Positions 1 to 5,585 of a DNA stretch of 19,078 bases are shown here, piece after piece (position 1 is the first letter of the stretch; each line of letters begins with the position of its first letter). Source of the stretch: DAOUEH01 sp034430515. GTDB lineage: Bacteria; Chloroflexota; Dehalococcoidia; Dehalococcoidales; RBG-16-60-22. Where the stretch lies: positions 1 to 19,078 of the forward strand of contig DAOUEP010000107.1 of assembly GCA_034430515.1 (NCBI GenBank), written 5' to 3'. A program made the position numbers and the translations under genes. Under the pieces are notes generated by a model. It was not told the origin of the DNA. It saw only the letters and a list, made by a program, of their open reading frames with translations, and made no database searches.

Positions 1-84
1 CTAAAAAGAAAAGGTAACTAATTTCTAGAAAATTCATCTGGAGGAAAAGGTGGAAAGAGTGAGGAAAGTGGAGGTTGATTGAAA

Positions 85-112
85 TTGACAATATCCCCCG
101 TTTCGCTAAACT
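85..112 (+). promoter_or_regulatory. Sigma-70-like promoter ahead of the first secreted gene
   Basis: A perfect -35 TTGACA (85-90), a 16-base spacer and a -10 TAAACT (107-112) lie about 70 bases before the GTG start at 184. The rest of bases 1-183 shows no gene I can support, only purine-rich DNA and a TTTCTAGAAA palindrome at 22-31 that belongs to the TCTAGA motif set described in the findings. Confidence 0.5.
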
Positions 113-183
113 GGACTAGAGGTAGCAGCGTTGGTAAAAACAACGCAACCAAGGTAAACCCAAATATCATAGGAGGTATCAAG

Positions 184-846
184 GTGAAAAAGATTTTATT
201 CCTGATTGTCATCGGCGCGCTGGTAGCCCCCCTCGTCATCGCCGGCTCCGGTATCACCCACATCTTCAGCTCTGCCGATGTCACCGGCGGCTGGCTGGAG
301 TACAGCCAGACCAACTACTGGGGTAGCGACCTCGACCAGGGAGTACCGCCCGGCACCATCGCCGCCAGCACCAATCTGGGCGTTATCAACCTGGGTGACA
401 GCGTGGTAACTTCCCACGTCGTCGCCGATGACGCTACGGTCTTTTCGGGCGGCTTCAAGGTACCCAACGTTCGCGTGTGGAACACCGTCGACGTTGACCC
501 GCTGGTATGCCCGACTCAGGGTGGTGGCAACGGCGGCGGCAATATCGACCCCTATAAGACCGAATCCATCGGCTGGGGTTCCACCGGCGAGGCCTATCTC
601 AAGACCGCTACCTACACCGAAGACAACCATGAATTATCGGTATTATCCGTCTACGGTAAGGGCGGGGCTACCGGTTCATGGAATACCGCCGGTCTACAGG
701 TCAACTCGGACGAAGGCTTCTACGAGTGGAGCTACGCCGCCCTGGGCGATTTCTGCGAGAACGTGGACAAGGTGCCGCCCACCCCCGAGCCGCCGATGCC
801 CCCCATCCCGCCGAGACCGGACTGCACCAACGGCTTTTGCCCCTAG
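184..846 (+). CDS. Secreted orphan protein with Pro-rich, Cys-containing C-terminus
   Basis: I do not recognise this protein. I chose the GTG at 184 because AGGAGG lies just ahead of it and because the protein then begins with a typical signal peptide (VKK, then a hydrophobic run to about residue 24). The open frame extends back to 79 but adds nothing signal-like. The mature part (about 195 aa) is rich in Gly, Ser, Thr, Val and Asp and looks like a beta-strand extracellular domain. The last 25 residues are a proline-rich segment ending in PPRPDCTNGFCP. Almost the same RPDC-x-FC ending occurs in the Gly/Cys-repeat protein at 1522. The four Cys could form disulfides or bind metal. It is the first of four consecutive plus-strand genes for exported proteins, so a surface role is likely, but the function is unknown. 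Confidence 0.75.
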   Translation: MKKILFLIVIGALVAPLVIAGSGITHIFSSADVTGGWLEYSQTNYWGSDLDQGVPPGTIAASTNLGVINLGDSVVTSHVVADDATVFSGGFKVPNVRVWNTVDVDPLVCPTQGGGNGGGNIDPYKTESIGWGSTGEAYLKTATYTEDNHELSVLSVYGKGGATGSWNTAGLQVNSDEGFYEWSYAALGDFCENVDKVPPTPEPPMPPIPPRPDCTNGFCP

Positions 847-944
847 GGGGTAGCCGGATGCAATACCTGGACGGGGTTAGCAACAACAACTTCTCATACC
901 AGCGCTGCTACCCCCAATAACCCCGCCAGGCAACGGAGATAAAA

Positions 945-1379
945 ATGAAGAAACACCAATGGCTTACCAGGACAATAGCGGTGATACTGCTGGGCCTGCT
1001 CGTCTGTACAGGCGCCGGCTACGCCACGGAATACTACCAGGGGCGCGGCAACCTGGAGATTATCTCCGAGTTCAACGGCTTCGACTCGATGTATACCGCT
1101 ATCATCATGAGCAACGGCGATATCAACGCCAGCCAGACCCAGAACCCGGACGGCAGCACCAGCGTCGACATCTCCGCCGAAGGCACCTATAACTCCATCC
1201 GCGAGATGACGACCTGGGCCAATACCCCCGTCTCCGTCACGGGCACCACCGAAAGCGCCGACGTGATGAACACAGACGAGCTGAAGGGAACGGGCCTGGG
1301 CACGTTCATCCACAATGCCGTCGCCAACGAGAAGCTGGAGCGACACGAAATCATTTTCCTGCACAACGGTTACCAGTAA
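945..1379 (+). CDS. Small secreted orphan protein (144 aa)
   Basis: The ATG follows a GGAG at a normal distance, and the protein opens with MKKHQW and a hydrophobic stretch to about residue 26 (LLGLLVCTGAGYA), a good Sec signal peptide. The roughly 118-aa mature domain has no Cys. It is acidic and polar with regular Thr/Ser-rich strands (for example VSVTGTTESADV), which suggests a compact beta domain. I recognise no family. It sits between two other secreted-protein genes, 98 bases after the first and 142 bases before the third. A GCCGGG/CCCGGC hairpin follows at 1396-1420, without a T-run. The gene is probably real given its RBS, signal peptide and codon use like its neighbours; the function is unknown. 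Confidence 0.7.
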   Translation: MKKHQWLTRTIAVILLGLLVCTGAGYATEYYQGRGNLEIISEFNGFDSMYTAIIMSNGDINASQTQNPDGSTSVDISAEGTYNSIREMTTWANTPVSVTGTTESADVMNTDELKGTGLGTFIHNAVANEKLERHEIIFLHNGYQ

Positions 1380-1468
1380 GCAACTCAAGCCAAGCGCCGG
1401 GGGTTTGGCATTAACCCGGCGATGCGGTATCATAGAAAGTACCGCGGTCAAGTAAAATATGGTAAGCA

Positions 1469-1496
1469 AGCAGGAGGGAGGTTGTTCCCTCCTGCT
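1469..1496 (+). promoter_or_regulatory. Leader hairpin carrying SD-like and anti-SD-like arms
   Basis: An 11-bp perfect stem (AGCAGGAGGGA at 1469-1479, TCCCTCCTGCT at 1486-1496, 6-base loop) lies just upstream of the true ribosome site AAAGGAGG (1508-1515) of the Gly/Cys-repeat gene. A -10-like TAAAAT at 1453-1458 would start the transcript close to the base of the hairpin. The 3' arm contains CCTCC, so it could pair either with its own 5' arm or with the ribosome site. This may be a transcript-stabilising or translation-controlling leader. There is no T-run, so it does not look like a terminator. Confidence 0.45.
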
Positions 1497-1521
1497 CCGG
1501 TATCCCGAAAGGAGGCTAGCC

Positions 1522-1962
1522 ATGAAACGAAAGCTGAACCTGAGACGTGTCCTGGCCGTGGTGGGCATCCTGACCGTCGCCGCGCTCCTGGTGGTCGCCG
1601 GCAGCGGCTGCGCCGGCTGGGGCTGGGGCTGGGGTTGGGGCTATGGTGGTGGTTGTAGCTACGGCGGCGGTTGGGGCCATGGCGGCGGTTGCGGCTATGG
1701 CGGCGGTTGCGGCTATGGCTGCGGCAATAACGGCTGCGGCAATAACGGCTGCGGTAATGACTGCTACCCCGATATCGAGCCGCCGGAGCGCCCGGACTGC
1801 GATTTTTGCGGCGGCACTTCGGTAACGTCATCGGCCACTTTGCCAACTCTCCCCGCGGCAGCCGCCGGCTCCAACCTGTGGCCGGCCACGCCACCGGCCA
1901 TCCAGACACCATCCTTCGGTTACGAGAGGCCCACCCTGCCCGCCATCCCCGGCATACAATGA
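1522..1962 (+). CDS. Secreted Gly/Cys/Trp/Tyr repeat protein
   Basis: The ATG at 1522 is preceded by AAAGGAGG; an in-frame ATG at 1459 lacks a ribosome site. The 146-aa product starts with a basic n-region and a hydrophobic core (residues 10-26) ending VVAGSGC. Residue 30 is Cys, but the -3 position is not a good lipobox Leu, so it could be secreted or lipidated. Residues 32-81 are low complexity: four GW dipeptides, then GGGCGY-like units, then GCGNN repeats. Ten Cys fall between residues 30 and 96. A PPERPDCDFCGG segment follows, echoing the end of the protein at 184, and then a Pro/Ala-rich tail. The composition resembles structural, adhesive or metal-binding cell-surface proteins. No homologous family is recognised and no modifying enzyme is encoded nearby. 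Confidence 0.7.
   Translation: MKRKLNLRRVLAVVGILTVAALLVVAGSGCAGWGWGWGWGYGGGCSYGGGWGHGGGCGYGGGCGYGCGNNGCGNNGCGNDCYPDIEPPERPDCDFCGGTSVTSSATLPTLPAAAAGSNLWPATPPAIQTPSFGYERPTLPAIPGIQ
1615..1764 (+). repeat. In-gene Gly-Trp / Gly-Cys-Tyr / Gly-Cys-Asn-Asn codon repeats
   Basis: Short tandem codon repeats: GGCTGG-type units four times, then GGCGGTTGCGGCTATGGC-type units, then GGCTGCGGCAATAAC units. Such arrays are prone to slippage, so copy number may differ between relatives. Confidence 0.8.
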
Positions 1963-2012
1963 AACACGGCGCTGCATGGCGCGGGGCTCCATTAAAACGG
2001 AACTCTTGAAAC

Positions 2013-2759
2013 ATGCGAACCCGGATAAACCGCAAGATAATAGTTCGGGCGGTGGCCCTGGGCCTGCTGGCCTGGCTGCTGGCAGGCTCGCTGGCGTTGT
2101 TCGGGTGCCAGCAGGTGCCCCTGGAGGAAGATTACCTCGCCGCCTACGAGGAGCTGGTGGCCGCCACCACGGCGGACTTTCAGGTATCCGTCAGCGGCTC
2201 GGTAACCGGCTGGGAAGGCCGCGAGCCGGTGCTGACCGTCTTCCTGACGGTCACCAATCCTAACAGTTTCCCCCGCGCCTTCCGCTCGATACGGGTGGAG
2301 CTTTACGGCGAGGACGGCCGCCAGCTGGGGGCGCGCAGTTGGACGACGCAGCGCTCCCCCTTCATCGTCGGCGCCGGTAGCTCCGTGCCGATGGGCATCG
2401 CCTTCACCGGCCTCGATACCTGGCAAACGGCCCGGGCCTACTTTTCCGGCCTGACCTCGCCGGGCTACGACGAAGTCCACCAGGGCCTGCAGGCCGTGAT
2501 GACCGAGCCGCTCAGCGACGGCGACGAGCTGGCGGCCAGCGTTACCGTGCAGAACGCCGGCAGCCTTACCGCCACCGACGTGACCGTCCTGGTGGGGGGC
2601 TACGACGCCTCCGGCGACCTGGTGGCCTGGGCGGTGGGCCAGCAGCAGTGGCGCAACCTGGCCGCCGGCAACACCGCCACCTTCACCACCGACCCCTTCC
2701 TGGGGGATATCGACCAGGTAACCACGGTTCAGGCTTTCCTTTCCGCCTACAACGGGTAA
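2013..2759 (+). CDS. Lipoprotein with FxLYD/CARDB-like beta domains
   Basis: This 248-aa protein has a textbook lipoprotein signal: a basic start (MRTRINRK), a hydrophobic core and the lipobox LFGC with the acceptor Cys at residue 32. Residues about 50-150 contain a pattern typical of FxLYD/LEA-type beta sandwiches (ending in VTNPNSFPRAF, then RVELYGEDGRQL). Residues about 165-245 form a second, similar module (LAASVTVQNAGSL, then TVLVGGYDASGDL) like CARDB-type extracellular domains. These domain calls are from pattern only. The ribosome site is weak. It is the last of four plus-strand genes for exported proteins and would be anchored on the outside of the cytoplasmic membrane. Confidence 0.7.
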   Translation: MRTRINRKIIVRAVALGLLAWLLAGSLALFGCQQVPLEEDYLAAYEELVAATTADFQVSVSGSVTGWEGREPVLTVFLTVTNPNSFPRAFRSIRVELYGEDGRQLGARSWTTQRSPFIVGAGSSVPMGIAFTGLDTWQTARAYFSGLTSPGYDEVHQGLQAVMTEPLSDGDELAASVTVQNAGSLTATDVTVLVGGYDASGDLVAWAVGQQQWRNLAAGNTATFTTDPFLGDIDQVTTVQAFLSAYNG

Positions 2760-2761
2760 AC

Positions 2762-2806
2762 AAAAAGGGCACGTTCCGGGCGCTATCATCAGCGCCAACG
2801 TGCCCT
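2762..2806 (-). terminator. Rho-independent terminator of the RHH-like gene
   Basis: Read on the minus strand, AGGGCACGTT and AACGTGCCCT (10 bp) enclose a second GGCGCT/AGCGCC stem, followed by TTTTT. It lies 41 bases past the stop of the minus-strand gene at 2847. On the plus strand there is no T-run, but the hairpin may still slow transcription from the convergent lipoprotein gene. Confidence 0.75.
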
Positions 2807-2846
2807 AAGTGCTGGCCGGAAACGGCCGGCCGTTCCCGTCCTCCTT

Positions 2847-3212
2847 TTAAATGTCTCTCATCTGGCGAAGGCGTTTCCTCATCTGTTCCAGGTCCTCGGT
2901 CCCCCGGCTCCGGCCCAGTTCCAGACCGAAGCTGATGTAGAAATCGAGGAACGTCCCCAGCAGCTCGGTGATGCCGCGGCGGAATTCCTCAAACTCGTCC
3001 CGGGTGGCAAAGCCCGGCTCCTCGCGGCGGGGCGGGGGGGTTGGTTCCACCGGGCGTTTTTCCTGCTTCTCGCGCTCCTCGGCCAGGAATTGCTCCAGGC
3101 AACGTTCGATGCAGAAGTCGATGAACTCGGCCCGGTTCAACTCGCCGCGGCTCTCGTCAATCTTGCTTATCAGACCCTGGTTCAAGACCAGCACACCTCT
3201 CTTGTCGGCCAT
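2847..3212 (-). CDS. Ribbon-helix-helix-like protein with coiled C-terminal region
   Basis: The product is about 121 aa. Residues about 6-42 (LVLNQGLISKIDESRG, then LNRAEFIDFCIERCLEQFL) fit the ribbon-helix-helix pattern of CopG/Arc-type DNA-binding proteins: a short strand, a helix with an IDE core, then R-x-EFI in the second helix. A charged linker with TPPPRREE follows, then an acidic/basic amphipathic helix region (residues about 70-121), perhaps for oligomerisation. Two ATGs lie side by side (3215 and 3212). The second is 6 bases after AGGAGG and is preferred. A TCTAGAATA motif and a weak TTGATT-17-TAGGCT promoter lie upstream, and a strong terminator follows. It is probably a transcriptional regulator; the target is unknown. 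Confidence 0.6.
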   Translation of the reverse strand: MADKRGVLVLNQGLISKIDESRGELNRAEFIDFCIERCLEQFLAEEREKQEKRPVEPTPPPRREEPGFATRDEFEEFRRGITELLGTFLDFYISFGLELGRSRGTEDLEQMRKRLRQMRDI

Positions 3213-3288
3213 CATATCCCTCCTGTATAGAATATTATTTTAAGCTAAACGGACGGCCCGGCAACACCGGCTATCGTCCTACTATTCC

Positions 3289-3333
3289 AGCCTATAACAA
3301 GCCAAAGGCGTAATCAAGGAAGCCTATTCTAGA
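3289..3333 (-). promoter_or_regulatory. Candidate TCTAGA-controlled promoter of the RHH-like gene
   Basis: On the minus strand, TCTAGAATA (3333-3325) is followed after exactly 30 bases by a weak -10, TAGGCT (3294-3289). A TTGATT (3317-3312) sits 17 bases before that -10. The geometry matches the promoters of the HTH gene and paralogs B and C. The -10 has only 3 of 6 consensus bases, so the call is tentative. Confidence 0.4.
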
Positions 3334-3399
3334 GGTTTGCTAAGTTTGAAACATCTGCCGTTGACTTATGGTAGGGCGCCCCCTGTCCCACGCCCCGGT

Positions 3400-3433
3400 A
3401 AAAAAATTACCCGGCGCCGGGCCGGCGTCGGGT
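3400..3433 (-). terminator. Rho-independent terminator of the HTH gene
   Basis: On the minus strand, ACCCGACGCCG and CGGCGCCGGGT form an 11-position stem with one mismatch around a 3-base loop, followed by AA and seven T. It lies 79 bases after the stop of the HTH gene at 3513. It accounts for much of the 3213-3512 gap, in which I see no convincing gene. Confidence 0.8.
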
Positions 3434-3512
3434 AGGTCTTTGGCCATCTGGCAAATAATGTTTTTCAGGTCTTCGGGCGCAGCCCTCTCCACTAAGTTTC
3501 GGCCTGGTGCGG

Positions 3513-3812
3513 CTAGGGATTGTTCCGGGGCGAGGCCGCCGCTTCGCGGTGCCTCCCCGCCGGGCCGTAATGCGGCCAGTGGCGGGCCGCCTCCAGCACG
3601 CGCCGCACCGATGCCATCGGGATGCGCCGGTCCTGCCGCGGGCCGATGCGGTAGGACTCCAGCACGTTGCTGTCGGCCCACATGCGCACCGTGCTCTCGT
3701 GCACGCCCAGCAGCCGGGCCACGTGCCGCACCGCCAGCATCTGGTTGTAGTTATCGCCCCCGGCGGACTCCGGCGCCGGGATTACGTCGCCGTTTCTCTC
3801 TTCTGTCTGCAT
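3513..3812 (-). CDS. HTH_17 / MerR-like (BldC/excisionase-type) DNA-binding protein
   Basis: In this 99-aa protein, residues about 25-75 hold the single winged-helix domain of the HTH_17 group (LAVRHVARLLGVHESTVRMW, then a wing around GPRQDRRIP and the helix ASVRRVLEAAR), as in excisionase-like and BldC-like small MerR relatives. The N-terminal 24 residues are acidic and flexible, and no effector domain is present. GGGGGAG precedes the ATG at a good distance. It is divergent from paralog A, and its own promoter carries a TCTAGA palindrome at about -49. This position suggests autoregulation and control of the neighbouring surface genes, by inference. BldC proteins are known to bind head-to-tail on repeated sites, which would suit the regular spacing seen here. 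The C-terminus may have been shortened by a frameshift (see findings). Confidence 0.75.
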   Translation of the reverse strand: MQTEERNGDVIPAPESAGGDNYNQMLAVRHVARLLGVHESTVRMWADSNVLESYRIGPRQDRRIPMASVRRVLEAARHWPHYGPAGRHREAAASPRNNP

Positions 3813-3850
3813 AATCGTCTCCCCCGCACGTTTCCGGGTCTCTCTCCCTT

Positions 3851-3880
3851 ATGATAACCATGTGCCCGCCGCGGCGTGAA
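3851..3880 (-). promoter_or_regulatory. Promoter of the HTH gene
   Basis: On the minus strand: TTCACG (3880-3875), an 18-base spacer and TATCAT (3856-3851, 5 of 6 consensus bases). Transcription would start near 3844, giving a leader of about 30 bases. The TCTAGA at 3891-3896 lies just upstream of the -35. Confidence 0.55.
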
Positions 3881-3889
3881 GGAAGCATT

Positions 3890-3948
3890 TTCTAGACAAT
3901 TATTCTCCGGTCTTCTTCTAGAAGCATCTTCCACAACCTTATTCTAGA
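3890..3948. promoter_or_regulatory. Three phased TTCTAGA palindromes (putative operator array)
   Basis: TTCTAGA occurs at 3890-3896, 3916-3922 and 3942-3948. The CTAG cores begin at 3892, 3918 and 3944, exactly 26 bp apart. The middle copy extends to the 10-bp palindrome CTTCTAGAAG. The array lies between the divergent HTH gene and paralog A. It is followed by two tandem 10-bp copies of AGGAAACCG(C/G) at 3961-3980. It is most likely a protein-binding array; the binding protein is inferred, not shown. Confidence 0.6.
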
Positions 3949-4002
3949 GAATTGTTCCACAGGAAACCGCAGGAAACCGGGGATAAGGGCACTTACGTGT
4001 AA

Positions 4003-4031
4003 TTGACGCCCCACCGCCCAGCCCCGATACT
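4003..4031 (+). promoter_or_regulatory. Candidate promoter of paralog A
   Basis: TTGACG (4003-4008), a 17-base spacer and GATACT (4026-4031) stand about 45 bases before the start codon. An alternative -10, GATAAG (3982-3987), lies exactly 30 bases after the TCTAGAGAA at 3943-3951, the same geometry as in paralogs B and C. Either or both may be used. Confidence 0.4.
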
Positions 4032-4081
4032 GGATATTGAAAAACCCGTTGCCACCGGAATACCTCAAGCAGGAGATAAAT

Positions 4082-4744
4082 ATGTACCGCAAAATATGTA
4101 TCCTGGGCAAAAAGGCCATTCCCATCTGGCTGCTGGCCATGCTGCTGGTGGCCTGCGGCGCCGGCGCCGCCGTGGGCACGGTGCTGGCCGGCAAGGTCAC
4201 CGGCGAGATACCGATAGCCGTGAGCCAGGCCCTGCTGACGCACGCCCCCGTCTGGCTGGCCGACGCCACCTTCGGCGCGGACTCCGGCCAGCCGCAGCAG
4301 GTCTACCAGCACGCCGAGTGGGTCTACGCGCCCAACCGCTCCTTCGGCGCCGTGGCCGACGACAACACCGCCTTCCAGGCGGCCGCCGAGCTGGCCGTGG
4401 GCGACTGGGCGGCCTTTAACCTGCCGCTGAAGAACGCCAGCGAGAACGGGCTCATCGGCCTGCTGACGCTGGACGTCCCCGCGTGCCTGGAGGTGGAGGT
4501 CTACGCCGACGCCGATACCATCGCCGCCCCGCACCCGCTCGACCTGGCCGGCGAGAGCCCCGATCCCGCCACCAACGTCACCGAGGTGGTGCGCGTGGGC
4601 ATGAACACCTGGAAGATTAAGCTGAGCCCCAACGCCGAGTACGACCTGATTACCGACGTGCTGACAGTGGTCATCAGCGTGGACGACGACTGCGCCCCCG
4701 GCTACTACACCATCAGCGGCACCCTGCGACAGATACCTTATTAA
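4082..4744 (+). CDS. Secreted/lipid-anchored surface protein, orphan family, paralog A
   Basis: First of three paralogs (with 5586 and 6498). The ATG at 4082 has AGGAG six bases upstream, and the other two paralogs align from the same point; the open frame upstream to 4037 is not conserved. N-terminus: LGKKAIP(I/V)W, then a hydrophobic segment with LVAC at 22-25 (a lipobox match) and a small-residue stretch GAGAAVGTVLAG. The conserved mature body runs GKVTGEIPIAVSQA, FQAAAELAVGDWAAFNLPLK, CLEVEVYA and NTWK, and ends DDDCAPGYYTISGTLRQIPY. It is 19 residues longer than B and C because of an insert around residues 154-172, and it lacks the middle Cys of B and C. The layout looks like a beta-sandwich surface or fibre subunit; this is inference and I know no family name. 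It is co-transcribed with the small gene at 4773. Confidence 0.75.
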   Translation: MYRKICILGKKAIPIWLLAMLLVACGAGAAVGTVLAGKVTGEIPIAVSQALLTHAPVWLADATFGADSGQPQQVYQHAEWVYAPNRSFGAVADDNTAFQAAAELAVGDWAAFNLPLKNASENGLIGLLTLDVPACLEVEVYADADTIAAPHPLDLAGESPDPATNVTEVVRVGMNTWKIKLSPNAEYDLITDVLTVVISVDDDCAPGYYTISGTLRQIPY

Positions 4745-4772
4745 TATAAGGTAGGCAGGAAAGGAGAAAACG

Positions 4773-4991
4773 ATGAATCCCAACGACCCGACGCAGCGCC
4801 CCGAAGCGGAAAATAACCCGGCCCGCCCGGCGCCAACCGACCCGCTCGACACGCTCTGGCCGCCGGAGGGTGAGTACCTCACCCAGGCGGAGATGGCCGA
4901 CTTCCTGGATACCCTGGCCGAGCTGCTGCACCGCATGGTGGAAATCTGCACCGCTCTGGCCAAAGGCACCACCCAGAACCAGAATAACTAG
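4773..4991 (+). CDS. Small acidic cytoplasmic protein (72 aa)
   Basis: It starts 28 bases after paralog A with a strong AAAGGAG ribosome site, so the two are probably one transcript. The 72-aa protein has a disordered, Pro/Asn/Glu-rich first half and an amphipathic helix in residues about 36-64 (LTQAEMADFLDTLAELLHRM). There is no signal peptide or membrane segment. I recognise no family. It could be an adaptor or chaperone-like partner of paralog A, but only co-location supports this. A 15-bp hairpin follows directly. Confidence 0.6.
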   Translation: MNPNDPTQRPEAENNPARPAPTDPLDTLWPPEGEYLTQAEMADFLDTLAELLHRMVEICTALAKGTTQNQNN

Positions 4992-4998
4992 CTTGCTC

Positions 4999-5040
4999 TA
5001 AGTGGGTGCCCTGTTTACCTCCTTTCAGGGCACCCACTTA
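4999..5040 (+). terminator. Strong 15-bp hairpin after the paralog A operon
   Basis: TAAGTGGGTGCCCTG (4999-5013) and its exact complement (5026-5040) flank a 12-base loop, 7 bases after the stop of the small gene. No T-run follows on either strand, so it is either a non-canonical terminator or a transcript 3'-end stabiliser. Confidence 0.6.
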
Positions 5041-5090
5041 CCCGGACGGCCCGCCGCCGGGCCCGACCCCGCACCCGATGAAAGGACGCT

Positions 5091-5432
5091 ATGAGTATAT
5101 CCCGGCGTAAGCCCCTCTGGATAGCCACCGCCCCGGCCCAGGTAGCCTTCTGGCTGGGCGCCCTGCTCCTCTACGGCCTGGGCGACCTGCTGACCACGAC
5201 CGCCGTCCTGGCCGCCGGCGGGCGCGAGCTCAACCCCCTGCTGGCCGCGGCCGCCCTCACCTTCGGCGGCGGTCTAATGGGGCCGGTCATCATCAAGATA
5301 GTCACCCTCGGCGGCCTGGCAATCATCTACCTCACCCGGTGCGCCAGCCACCGCTGGGCCATCCCCCTGCTGCTCACCGTGGCCGGCCTGGCGCTGGTGC
5401 TCAACAACCTTTTTGCCGGCGCCACCCTCTAA
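5091..5432 (+). CDS. DUF5658-like integral membrane protein
   Basis: This 113-aa protein has three membrane helices: residues about 17-43 (containing YGLGDLLTTTAVLAAGG), 60-82 and 90-110. The GD-x-LTT core followed by a conserved NPL is the pattern I associate with DUF5658, a small membrane family of unknown function. AAAGGA precedes the ATG. It lies between paralogs A and B in the same direction. A second member of the family, with an added cytoplasmic N-terminus, lies at 10144-10683. The two share GxxDxLTxxxVLAAG, a Lys in helix 2 and a W-(A/L)-IPLxL start to helix 3. The role is unknown; the paired occurrence around the surface-protein genes suggests an envelope function. Confidence 0.7.
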   Translation: MSISRRKPLWIATAPAQVAFWLGALLLYGLGDLLTTTAVLAAGGRELNPLLAAAALTFGGGLMGPVIIKIVTLGGLAIIYLTRCASHRWAIPLLLTVAGLALVLNNLFAGATL

Positions 5433-5501
5433 CCCGCCCCTGATATTACCTACCGGAAGTTACACTTACCCACCGTAACCTACCCGTTATTACAGAGCAG
5501 T

Positions 5502-5548
5502 CGTCTAGAATACCGCCGCTAGTTACCCCACCCCACGCCCTCTATAAT
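5502..5548 (+). promoter_or_regulatory. TCTAGA-type promoter of paralog B
   Basis: A 28-base segment (5502-5529, starting CGTCTAGAATACCGCC and ending GTTACCCC) is repeated without change at 6404-6431 before paralog C. It is followed by a perfect -10 TATAAT (5543-5548). No good -35 is present; TAGTTA lies 17 bases upstream of the -10. The palindrome is centred near -49. A poor -35 with an upstream palindrome is the layout of an activated promoter. The rest of 5433-5585 holds no gene. Confidence 0.6.
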
Positions 5549-5585
5549 GCCCAGTAGACACTAATATAAAAAGGAGGAGAGCAAT

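Noticed and set aside
846..915. 9-bp inverted repeat GGGGGTAGC/GCTACCCCC as a terminator after the first gene
   Set aside because: The loop would be about 52 bases and no T-run follows; it may be chance in GC-rich DNA.
1459..1521. Upstream in-frame ATG as start of the Gly/Cys-repeat protein
   Set aside because: No ribosome site precedes it; the added residues would encode the leader hairpin and the AAAGGAGG box, and the signal peptide begins at 1522.
1615..1764. Gly/Cys-rich stretch as a microcin B17-like or other modified peptide precursor
   Set aside because: The protein has a Sec-type signal peptide, and no cyclodehydratase, radical-SAM enzyme or dedicated exporter lies nearby; a structural or metal-binding role is simpler.
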